From Nitrobacter sp. NHB1 (GTDB lineage: Bacteria; Pseudomonadota; Alphaproteobacteria; Rhizobiales; Xanthobacteraceae), in the NCBI RefSeq assembly GCF_036964665.1, contig NZ_JBAMDA010000001.1, forward strand, positions 1,550,001 through 1,614,000: 64,000 nucleotides of DNA. Reading direction: 5' to 3'. Within the stretch, counting starts at the first letter, position 1. Each line of letters opens with the position of its first letter. The notes beneath the pieces are model-generated. The model did not search any database, had not been told where the DNA came from, and saw only the letters and a list, made by a program, of their open reading frames with translations. Below are positions 25,373 through 33,900 of the stretch, one piece after another. Position numbers and translations under genes: made by a program.

Positions 25373-25493
25373 TCCACGATGACATTGAGCACAATAGTCT
25401 TTGCATTGTCGAAAAACGCTCAAGACATTGCCGCCGTCAGAAAACCCTTCGAGAACCACCTGGGACGGCCTGTCTGATGGGAATGGATTTTAA

Positions 25494-25780
25494 ATGCGGC
25501 TCCCGTTTCTTGCCACGGCTACATTAGCCCTTCTTGTTGCGACCACAGCCGAGGCGCAGACCCTCACGGGTGAGGCCGCCCGAAAATCACCGCAAGCCGA
25601 TGCTTTCCTGGCTTACGAGCACGCGCTCATCGAGGGGGGCCTCAAGGCAGCCATCCCTTAATGACGTCGGAGAAGCTGGCTGACCTGAAGGGCATGGCCG
25701 AAATTTTCGGCGAGGACGGTTTCAACCAGTTCCTCGACCGCATGCGCGGCGGCGCCCAGGATGAGGCGCGGCGAAAGCAG
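25494..25780 (+). pseudogene. Decayed exported-protein gene, frameshifted and truncated by an IS remnant
   Basis: A start at 25494 opens a signal peptide (MRLPFLATATLALLVATTAEA) and a helical protein that stops at 25661 (GGLKAAIP). In another frame the text goes straight on as MTSEKLADLKGMAEIFGEDG, then FNQFLDRMRGGAQDEARRK. Restoring one base would join them into one protein, so I read this as one gene with a one-base deletion. The homology to a transposase begins at once after it, so the 3' end was lost to the insertion. The product would have been another small periplasmic protein, like those of the cluster at 19-24 kb. Confidence 0.6.
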
Positions 25781-26252
25781 CCTGGAGGCTTGGTCCCACC
25801 ATGTGCGCTTCCGACGTCACGGCCACGCTTGACCAGGCGCTGGCGGCATCGGGCCTTGATCACATCACCGTTGCGCACCGGCCGAAGCTTCTCAGCGACA
25901 ACGGCGCTTCTTATGTTGCAGGCGATCTGGTCGACTGGCTCGAAGGCAAGGGTTGCAGCACGTCCGCGGGGCGCCGTATCACCCGCAAACCCAGGGAAAG
26001 ATCGAGCGCTGGCACCAGACCCTGAAGAACCGCATTCTGCTCGACAACTACTATCTGCCCGGAGATCTCGAACGGCAGATCGGCGCCTTCGTCGAGCACT
26101 ACAATCACGTCCGCTATCATGAGAGCATCGAAAACGTCACACCGGCCGACGTCTATTTTGGAAGAGCCGAGACGATCCTCGCAGAACGCAGGCGCATCAA
26201 ACTTGCCACCATCGCAAACCGACGCTTGCAGCACCAGCTGCGGGCCGCTTAA
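25781..26252 (+). mobile_element. IS3-family transposase remnant (C-terminal integrase core, frameshifted), copy A
   Basis: The frame around 25783-25950 reads W-R-L-G-P-T-M-C-A-S-D-V-T-A-T-L-D and then KLLSDNGASYVAGDLVDWLEGKG, part of the rve integrase core with the second catalytic Asp. Near 25950 one base is lost and the other frame continues HVRGAPYHPQTQGKIERWHQ, which has the catalytic Glu, through to a stop at 26252. The N-terminal half and the first ORF are missing, so it is dead. A second remnant with nearly the same text lies at 28133. Confidence 0.9.
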
Positions 26253-26417
26253 ACTCTAACCCCTGATGAGCCAGAGCCTCCCTTCCCAAAATGCCTGATC
26301 AGTCTCAAATTGTCTGACGACGAACACTCAAGGTAATCAAGCAGGACAGCCGAGCGATACTATCGGCTGCCAGTATGGCGTCTCTTCGCGCGTTCTCAGA
26401 AGCCACGCAGGAGCCGC

Positions 26418-26627
26418 ATGACCCGCATCAACCGCGCGTACGTCAAGCGGCTTGAAAACCTCATCCTCCAGTTCGACAGCACGTTCTCGGATATCGAAAG
26501 CTCGCGGGCTAAAGGCGACCTCGCAAGGGATATGCCGGTGCTCCATAAGGAGGCGGACGCGATTCGGGCTAGCCGAAAACCGCGTGATAGTCTAAACAAC
26601 GGACCGAAAAATAAAAGCAACAGCTGA
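26418..26627 (+). CDS. Hypothetical small protein, 69 aa
   Basis: CAGGAG lies eight bases before the ATG, and a strong terminator follows 22 bases after the stop, so this looks like a real single-gene unit. The product is charged and mostly helical (NRAYVKRLENLILQFDSTFS, then RAKGDLARDMPVLHKEADAI) with a basic Asn/Lys-rich tail. No domain recognised. It lies between the two IS3 remnants. Confidence 0.5.
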   Translation: MTRINRAYVKRLENLILQFDSTFSDIESSRAKGDLARDMPVLHKEADAIRASRKPRDSLNNGPKNKSNS

Positions 26628-26649
26628 ACCCGCGACAGTAAGCACAAAG

Positions 26650-26670
26650 CCCCGCTACGGCGGGGTTTCT
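26650..26670 (+). terminator. Rho-independent terminator
   Basis: CCCCGC-tacg-GCGGGG is a perfect 6-bp stem followed by TTTCTCTATT. It closes the small gene ending at 26627. Confidence 0.8.
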
Positions 26671-26749
26671 CTATTGTGCGCACGCCTATGTAAACTAGTT
26701 GACTCTCGCAGAGCAGGAACGACCACCTAGGGCAGGACATTCGGCCATC

Positions 26750-26971
26750 ATGCAGATTTTCAGTTACATCATCACAGACCTGACCGATCACAAATCGAAA
26801 CCCATTGAGGCCGCGTTGGAAAGCCTTGAAGATGCCCTTAGCTACGGAAGCCTCTTGGCCCGCAATATGCTCGAGGCCATGCCCGACCTGACTGGCAAAG
26901 GGGTATGCGTCACCGTTCTCAACAGCCTAGGCGAAACAGTCTCCGTTTTGCCATTTGACTGTCTCAACTGA
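26750..26971 (+). CDS. DUF6894-like small protein, 73 aa
   Basis: I start at ATG 26750 because the frame upstream opens only with TTG at 26699. The protein begins MQIFSYIITDLTDHKSKPIEA, then has one helix (LEDALSYGSLLARNMLEAMP) and ends with strands (GKGVCVTVLNSLGETVSVLPFDCL). This strand-helix-strand order, with a late V-x-V-L-N-x-x-G-E-x-V-x-x-L-P-F motif, resembles the DUF6894 proteins common in rhizobia. That is a match from memory, not a search. Function unknown. Confidence 0.5.
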   Translation: MQIFSYIITDLTDHKSKPIEAALESLEDALSYGSLLARNMLEAMPDLTGKGVCVTVLNSLGETVSVLPFDCLN

Positions 26972-27014
26972 TTTCCAAGTTGCCGATCACTTCATCAATT
27001 TTAAATTGAAGCAG

Positions 27015-27188
27015 ATGGCCAGCACGCCCGCGCACGCTCCTCTCAGGCGAAAATGCTCCGAGTGCGTCAAGCTCATGCCCTTCAATTGGCGGCATCATAT
27101 CTGCCGCTCATGCATGGAGGCGCTCCGGTCCGATGCCGGAACGCTGATGCGCAGAAGTGGAACCGCAGTTCCCTCGGAACGCATCTGA
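27015..27188 (+). CDS. Possible small zinc-ribbon protein, 57 aa
   Basis: CSEC and, 15 residues later, CRSC form a C-x2-C ... C-x2-C pair (CSECVKLMPFNWRHHICRSC) as in small zinc ribbons. The ATG at 27015 follows a weak GAAG. The frame is open up to 26955, overlapping the previous gene, so an earlier start is possible. It may bind nucleic acid or protein; nothing more can be said. Confidence 0.42.
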   Translation: MASTPAHAPLRRKCSECVKLMPFNWRHHICRSCMEALRSDAGTLMRRSGTAVPSERI

Positions 27189-27231
27189 AGCGCGCCGGTT
27201 ATCTCGTATGTCTAGCGCAAAGGAGACGCAC

Positions 27232-27417
27232 ATGGGCAAGGACAGCAGCACAAACTTCCCGCCGGGAGGCCAGCCGAAGGAAAACCCGAAGGAGACCCTC
27301 GGCAAGACCATGCAAGAGCTGACCGATGAAAAAGGGAAAGAGCTGGACGAGAAGATGAAGAATAGCGACGGCAGTATCAAATACGCCAAGCCAGGAAAGA
27401 GCGATATTCTGCCGTAG
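27232..27417 (+). CDS. Hypothetical small hydrophilic protein, 61 aa
   Basis: AAAGGAG lies six bases before the ATG. The product is very rich in Lys, Glu, Asp, Pro and Gly (FPPGGQPKENPKETLGKTMQ, then ELTDEKGKELDEKMKNSDGS) and looks largely disordered. A palindrome GAACGTAG-ag-CTACGTTC begins at the stop codon. No family recognised. Confidence 0.5.
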   Translation: MGKDSSTNFPPGGQPKENPKETLGKTMQELTDEKGKELDEKMKNSDGSIKYAKPGKSDILP

Positions 27418-27482
27418 AACGTAGAGCTACGTTCCGAGGAAGCCGTCAGCGCCCGCAATGGGGCCGGCGGCTTTCGTTTGGC

Positions 27483-27620
27483 TCATTTTTGCTGGGTTAC
27501 GGCGTTCGCCGGATTACCTAACTTCAGATGCGTGCCGTTTCCGTTGTAGAAGTAGGAGAGACCGACCAGCAGCACGATGATGACAGCTCCGATAGCCCAG
27601 CCGGCATTGACGTTACTCAT
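27483..27620 (-). CDS. Small single-pass membrane protein, 45 aa
   Basis: A perfect AGGAGG lies 10 bases upstream of the ATG at 27620. The product is one membrane helix (AGWAIGAVIIVLLVGLSYFYN) with a short polar tail (TQQK end). The strong ribosome site makes it likely to be translated. It is the only minus-strand gene of the mini-region between the IS3 remnants. Confidence 0.55.
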   Translation of the reverse strand: MSNVNAGWAIGAVIIVLLVGLSYFYNGNGTHLKLGNPANAVTQQK

Positions 27621-27834
27621 ATGTGTTCGCCTCCTAGGATTAGTCCTTCGGACTATCATGCTGCGCTCCATTTAGGAACAACAACCTGACGGCCGTGACG
27701 TCCTAATGCGCGCTCACGCACGCGTGATCAGCGACGAAGGCTTGGGCGCTTATCCCCACCCGCCGTGCGCGACGAGCGGTCGTGTGCTATACTTGCGCTT
27801 GGCCTCAGGGCCTTATTAGTAATCACCATTATTT

Positions 27835-28125
27835 ATGGACTATTCACAGACAGGCGCCGGCACGGACGCGTTTGGCGTCTACGGCCGACCCGTTAGCCGC
27901 AAGTCCCGTTTAGTAGCCTTCTTACTCGCGTTCTTCTTGGGCATGTTCGGCGCGCACCGCTTCTACGCCGGCAAGAACGGCACGGCCGCCGCGCAACTGA
28001 TCCTCACCTGCACCCTCTTCGGTATGCTCATATCGTCGCCGTGGGTGTTTATCGACTGGATCGTCATCCTGTGCGGCAACTTCAAGGACGACGAGGGGCG
28101 CAAGATTACCCACTGGGATAGCTAA
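27835..28125 (+). CDS. TM2-domain membrane protein
   Basis: The TM2 signature is clear: KSRLVAFLLAFFLGMFGAHRFYAGKNGTAAAQL, then LFGMLISSPWVFIDWIVILCGNF. That is a helix, the short GxHRFYxG turn and a second helix. The N-terminal 20 residues are polar and cytoplasmic. TM2 proteins are small inner-membrane proteins, mostly of unknown role. A TATACT box at about 27785 may be its promoter. The gene ends eight bases before IS3 remnant copy B. Confidence 0.85.
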   Translation: MDYSQTGAGTDAFGVYGRPVSRKSRLVAFLLAFFLGMFGAHRFYAGKNGTAAAQLILTCTLFGMLISSPWVFIDWIVILCGNFKDDEGRKITHWDS

Positions 28126-28132
28126 ACCCACA

Positions 28133-28336
28133 TGCATTCTGCTGGAAAACTACTATTTACCCGACGATCTCGAGCGGCAGATCGGAGCCTTCGTCGAGCA
28201 CTACAATCACGTCCGCTATCATGAGAGCATCGAAAACGTAACACCAGCCGACGTCTACTTCGGCAGAGCTGAGACAATCCTCGCAGAACGCAGACGCATC
28301 AAAATCGACACCATCGTTTCCGATTTTCTTGATTGA
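28133..28336 (+). mobile_element. IS3-family transposase remnant, copy B (last ~60 codons)
   Basis: The reading frame LENYYLPDDLERQIGAFVEH, then YNHVRYHESIENVTPADVYF and GRAETILAERRRIK, repeats copy A (26031-26209) almost base for base, in the same orientation. It starts abruptly after the TM2 gene and diverges after TIV, ending in a stop at 28334-28336. Only the 3' end of the transposase is left. Confidence 0.88.
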
Positions 28337-28596
28337 GCGCGCATAATGGCTATGCCGATCGCATTGGTCGGCCGCCGCGCTGCCGGACGCCGGCTGCAAT
28401 TGCGATCACTTCAACAGGCTGACACGCATCCAAGATACCCTTGATGCCTACCAAGGAAACGTACTCGATATTCGCCTGCTCCAGATTTTGCTGCACAGCA
28501 TGGGAAAATCGCTCATTGAAAGTATCGGGTTTGTTGTGTTGCGAGGCATGGTGCCAATTGCTGATCGAGGCTTATCCTCACTTAAGATTCTCGGGA

Positions 28597-30966
28597 TCAT
28601 GGTTTCTTCTTGCCGGGATCCTTATCCTTGGGCAACAACTTGTCGATCAGCGCCTGCACCCATTTGGGGATGGCGACGATAGGCGGCGCGTGCACTTGCA
28701 CGTTGTCGGTCCCTACATCCCTGCGGACCTTGTCCTCCAAGGTTTTCGCGTCCTGTTCGACCTTCTTGCGGTCGACAACCTTGCCGTTGAAATCGACCAG
28801 CTCCACATATTCATCTATTGTTGCCGCGTCGCCGGCCTGCAGGGCAGCGTAGATCCTGGCAGTGTCTTTCTTGCTCAAAGTCTTCGTCCAGTTCGGCTTC
28901 CAGCGCGCGAACAGCGTCCGGAGCGATAGCTTTGAAAGCTCCTGTAGATAGCCAGGCCCGCGGGCCTTCTTTTTCGGGTTGGCCTCGATCATGTCTATGA
29001 GCCGCTCGATACGGCGGTTGGTGCGCTCCAACGACTTCAGAGTTCCGGGCGCCAGCTCGGTGTGCTTCAGTGCCTCCTGATGGGATTTCTGGGTCGCTTC
29101 CCGTTGCTCTGCAGAAGCGGTCTTCGGCGCTCGAGAGAACGCGACGGAGGTCCTGAGGTCGATCGGCCGGTTGGTCTCGAAGGCCGCCTTGTCCAGGTCG
29201 CTGACTATGGCTGGCGCGACGCTCGCGAAGAGCGGATGGGTCGCCACATAGATCTCGTCGCCTCCAAGCATGAACTGGACACTTTCGTCAAACGTGCCCA
29301 ACTTACCGTCGGCCTCGGCGCCAAAAACCTCCCGCGCCACCTTGAATCCACTCGCGGGGCTCTTGGCAAGTTGATCGTAGTGTTTCTTGAAGGTGGCCAC
29401 GACGATATCATAGGTTAGCCTGCGGCGCACATCGATCGGGTCGGTGGACCGGAAGGTCTCCTGCATGAGGTCTTGGTCACTGTAACGGTGATAGCCGACC
29501 TCGCGGTTGGAATTTTCATAGATCATCATCAGCTCAACGCCCATGTCGCGGATGTCCATGCTGAAAAAGATTCGCTGCTCGTAGTCGGACACCTTGGCGT
29601 AGAACTGGTATTCGCAGGAAGTGCCGATCACTGCGATCGGATCTGCCTGGCGCACGTCGTGCGTCAGTACATACTGAAGATTATCCCAATCGACGGTGGT
29701 CCCAGGCTTACCCAGCTCCAGGAAGCCTTTGAGCGCCTTGTCGTGATAAGTTTTCAGCTTGTTGTCGAATTCCGCTGACTCGAACGACTTCACGAAATCA
29801 ATCATGTTCAGGACAACGAGCCAGAGCTCCATGATGTCCCTCTGCAGAGGAAAGGAAGAAGTCACGTTCGGGGATGGAGCTCTCTCCAACTTCTTTTTGC
29901 GCGCGTCGCGGATGACGTCGGGGTTGCCCCAATAGAGATTCTTGTACTCCATGAAGGCGAAGGTCCAGACCGTGTTCACGTAGATGGAGTTCATCTCCAC
30001 CGTGACGCCAGGAAGCGTGCCCTTCAGCACCATCTGCTTGATCTTCTCAGCGAGGTTGGATGCGCGGATATAGACCTTCCAATCATACGCCTTACCGCGC
30101 CGATCATCCTTCTTGGAATCGAGACTGACCCCCGCCTGGGCCGCCACCTGTTGGACCGCCCGGCTCGGGATGGTATTGCCCTTGGCTGCATAGCGCGCCA
30201 GCGCTGCGCCCTTCATCGCTTCCGTTACCAGCAGATAGACGTTGGCGAGCGTCGAACCATCCTGAGGAGGTAACGTCCGAAGACCAAAGAAAATGTCAAA
30301 CCGATAGCCCTTCTTACCCAACTTCTTGGTGAGCTTCTTGATCTCCGTCTTCTGCTTATCCGTCGTGGAGTCATCAGCCGCGGCTTGCTTGAGGATATCG
30401 AGCAGCGCAAGCCTAAGAGCTTCGTCAAGCAAAGCCAGCTTCTTGATGAAATCTTTGCGTGACTTCTCGTAAGTGATGATGAAGGCGGTCTTGTAAGTCT
30501 GGGCCGCGACGGAGAAACCGTCTTGAACGGTGAAAAGGTTGTTGATCGCTTCATAGCGTTTCTGCTGATACTGCGCGTTCCACCACTGACCGATGACGTT
30601 GTCATTGAGATCCTTGACGCCGGTATTGTCCCGCGCCTCTCCAGGGAAGAGCAAAATATAGAGGCTGATCGTCTTGCTGGGCGCCGTGTGTTGCTTCAAT
30701 GCGGTCTGGAAGACGTTCATCTGCCAATACAGAAAGAGCGTCGGCAGCTGCATGACAAGCCAGGCTTTAAGTGCGAACTGGTCGTCCTGATCCGGCGGAT
30801 TGCGGTCAGTCAATAGCTTGCGAAGCGCGTCCGAGCGAGGCCACACCACCGCCAAGCGATCGCTGTCGGCGCTACCCCACGACGCCGGATCGAAATCAGC
30901 TGGGTCGTCATCGAACATCAGCGCGGTGTCGGCGCTAGGACCCGTTGATTCGAAGCCGTCACCCAT
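28597..30966 (-). CDS. Large unknown protein, 789 aa, with a possible GGDEF/Cas10-like palm domain
   Basis: No signal peptide or membrane helix; probably cytoplasmic. The first 400 residues are mostly helical, with several hydrophobic helices (FALKAWLVMQLPTLFLYWQM) and Lys-rich stretches. From residue 460 the order is: strand RIFFSMDIRDMGVELMMI (Asp471, Asp474), helix LTYDIVVATFKKHYDQL, hairpin ESVQFMLGGDEIYVAT (GGDE at 568-571), helix LFASVAPAIVSDLDKAAF, strand DLRTSVAFSRAP, helix. That is the order and acidic-residue layout of a palm nucleotidyl cyclase; the match is by eye only. The C-terminus is basic. GAGGAG lies seven bases before the ATG. It follows the 1048-residue gene by 27 bases in one operon. 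Confidence 0.8.
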   Translation of the reverse strand: MGDGFESTGPSADTALMFDDDPADFDPASWGSADSDRLAVVWPRSDALRKLLTDRNPPDQDDQFALKAWLVMQLPTLFLYWQMNVFQTALKQHTAPSKTISLYILLFPGEARDNTGVKDLNDNVIGQWWNAQYQQKRYEAINNLFTVQDGFSVAAQTYKTAFIITYEKSRKDFIKKLALLDEALRLALLDILKQAAADDSTTDKQKTEIKKLTKKLGKKGYRFDIFFGLRTLPPQDGSTLANVYLLVTEAMKGAALARYAAKGNTIPSRAVQQVAAQAGVSLDSKKDDRRGKAYDWKVYIRASNLAEKIKQMVLKGTLPGVTVEMNSIYVNTVWTFAFMEYKNLYWGNPDVIRDARKKKLERAPSPNVTSSFPLQRDIMELWLVVLNMIDFVKSFESAEFDNKLKTYHDKALKGFLELGKPGTTVDWDNLQYVLTHDVRQADPIAVIGTSCEYQFYAKVSDYEQRIFFSMDIRDMGVELMMIYENSNREVGYHRYSDQDLMQETFRSTDPIDVRRRLTYDIVVATFKKHYDQLAKSPASGFKVAREVFGAEADGKLGTFDESVQFMLGGDEIYVATHPLFASVAPAIVSDLDKAAFETNRPIDLRTSVAFSRAPKTASAEQREATQKSHQEALKHTELAPGTLKSLERTNRRIERLIDMIEANPKKKARGPGYLQELSKLSLRTLFARWKPNWTKTLSKKDTARIYAALQAGDAATIDEYVELVDFNGKVVDRKKVEQDAKTLEDKVRRDVGTDNVQVHAPPIVAIPKWVQALIDKLLPKDKDPGKKKP

Positions 30967-30993
30967 CAGCCTGCTCCTCGGCTGCGGGCGCGA

Positions 30994-33900
30994 TCAGCTG
31001 AAAACCAGGGTATTATCCAACTTGACGAGTTGGGTCGGCACCTTCACCTCCCACGGCTGGCCTACGAGCTTGCCCCCGGTGGCATAGCCCACATTCTGCG
31101 CCGTCTCGCCGGCATAGGGTGCGGTGAGCGTGATCGTCTCAGGGCCGGCTACTGATTTGATGATGCAAGTGAGGCCGCCAACGATGAGCCGGCGGTTCAC
31201 ATCGTCGTCGGTAAACACCGTGCCGTCGCCGATCACCTGCGCCGAATTCTGGGTGATAGAGACTGTCCCCACCCCGTCAACATTGTTATTGCCGGTCTGG
31301 CTGCGCAGCTCGTCCATGATCGAGAACACCTGCGGATCGCCTTCATTGTCGTCGCTATTGACCAGAGTACCATCCGCGCTCCAGAGCACTCCGGTAGAAA
31401 GGTAGGTCAGCACGCCAGCCTCAAACCCCGGACGCACCGGAACTTGCACCCGCGCCGCACCGGCTTGCAGGAACTGCTGGAACACTGGATCAGGATCAGA
31501 CAGTTGGGCGAGCGTCGGCCAGTCATCCTTCTTGCCCCAGAAGTATGGGTAGAAAAGATAGACCATGTTGTTCCACTCAAAGCTCTGTTCAAAGGTCGCA
31601 ATGTAGGCGCCCTCGGCCTTGGCCTCGGTGAAGTCGATTTCCGGATAGCCGTAGGGTGCGACATTACGGTTGACCGCGTCGAAAAGGTCAAACCGCTGCC
31701 CGGTCATAAGCGAGATGCAGCCCTTCTTCAGCTCCATCTCTTGGGTGATCAAATTGGTCAGCGGATTCGTGCCGGTGACTCCACTCGTGTCCGCGGCCTG
31801 TAGCCGGGCCTCCCGCACGGCCTGGTCGTAGGCACTCTTCAGATCGTTGTAGGCATTCATGATTGAGGCGAACGTTTTCAACTGCCAATCTTGAAATTTC
31901 TCCATCGAAAGTGTGCAAAACACAGTCACCAGAACTTCCCAATTATGAAAGCCTACGGAGTTAATGGTGATCGTCAATGCCGGTGTCGGCTGCAGGTGCA
32001 AATAGTACAGGTGATCGTCGTCGGTGGGCTCGATATAGAAGCCCTGCTGCTCTTGCAACTGGAAGACCAACTGGTGTTTCCCTGCCTGCGTCTCCCCGTA
32101 GATGTTCACGTAGGCGCTTTGAGTCAGGTAGCCGTCAGCGATGGCGACGTCGAAAGTGTCTGAGGCCAGCAACCGATCGCCAACAGCTGGCATCTGGTCA
32201 GGTGCCTTTTTCGCACCCTGGGCGATAATCACGCTGGGCGGCGGGGTAGTAACGTCCTGCGCGCCATACTTGCTTGCCCAGTAGAGATAATTGTCGCGGG
32301 TAATGTCTGAGGCCTGCAGCCGCTGGAAGGTCACCGCGTCGCCCAGGCAATAGCCGGGCGGATCGGGGTCAATCAGGGTGACGGCTTCCATCGGCTTGTG
32401 GGTCATCGCATAGCGCATGAACGCCGCAGGCTCTGGCACGATGAACTCAAGCATCAACCGTTTGCCGTAGTTGATAATCTGGGCACTGTAGACCTTGTCA
32501 ACGAACCGGTAGACTCCAACAATGTCCTCGGCACCTTGCTTATTGTCAAAGGCGTGGTGGTTGACCTCGATGGCTTCGTGCAGCGTGACGACGGTTCGAC
32601 TGGTCAGATTGCGTGTCTGCACCCGCTGCACTGCCTTACTGGTAATCTCGCGAGCATAGTCCGACGAGGCCTGGTTTGACTGCTGCGAGGAGGTGCTGGA
32701 TGAGGCGTTGTAATTCGCCGTCGCGTCCACCGACGGCCCGTATGAAGCGTGGATGGTCAAGCCTGCATCCTTGCTGGCAGTCTGGGTGATGACGGTCTGC
32801 GATTCCGTCTGCAGCTGAAACCGCTCATCGGTGGAGAGATCTTGCTCCTTCTCTTCGGTGGTCTCGGTCTCGGTGAGTTGCGTGACCTGGGTGGAGTCCT
32901 TAGTGGTGAACTTGCGCGACCGCACCTCGCTACGCAGAACATTCTCGATGTGCGAGATGTCACCCAACTGGTAGCGAGCCAAACTCTGCTCTAGCACCAT
33001 CAGGTCGGCGATGCCCAAAACCCGCGCATCGCCTTGCCCAGCGGGCACGGTCACACCGTCATCTGGGATCGTGGTGTCAACGACGGGCCCGCAGGGGCCG
33101 GGCGAACGGATTACCATCGGACCCAGATCGACCACATTCAGGCCGCCTAGCAGCGCATTCTGGGGGAAAAAGTTCTGCCCGATGCGGACCAGGAAGCCGG
33201 CGTCGCCGGTGTTGGCGTAGAGCTGAGTGGCCAATTGGGTGGAGCGCTTCTCCAGCACCGTCACGCTTTTGGCCACGTCGATTCCGCTGGTGGCGAGGCC
33301 CACCTTCCCTAACGCCGATTTGGTTGTTGCGCTCAAGGTCTCCGCCGCGCTGTCGGGGAGCATGAACCCGGTCGGTCCTACCGAAGTGACGCCGGACGCA
33401 ACGCGAGCGGTGACGGGATTGGCTGCGGGCGCGGCGCCAGTCAGTTCGAACGTTCCTAGCAATTCATCCGCCGCCGCACGCTGGTCGGCGAGATCCTTGG
33501 CAAGATCGGCCATACGCTTGTGGCGCGTGTCCAACGCGGCCTGATTAGCCTTGGCCCTCGCTTCCCTTTGATCTTTCAAGCTCGGGTCGGCAACCGGCAA
33601 GGGAAATATGCCAGCCGGCATCACCAAGGCAGCGTTGACGAAAGCGGCACGCGTGACCGGAGTTTCCTCTGCCATCCGACGGATCAGCCATAATCCACGG
33701 ATCGCGTCGGACAGCCGTGTCCTGACCCTGATCGCAATTGTGTTGTCGACAGCGGCGGCAACAACGCTGTCGGCGACCTGCGCATAGGCCCTGCCGAAGA
33801 CATCACCGTCGACAAAGGCCTTCGCTTCAACGCCGACGGTCTGACCCAGGGCAGCCCGAGCCGCCGTCCAAAAGCCAGCATCCGGCAAGGAGGTTAGTGC

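Noticed and set aside
28441-28929. ORF of 162 codons at the 3' end of the 789-residue gene, on the plus strand
   Set aside because: It lies mostly antisense to the real gene, and its N-terminal part has no coding character.
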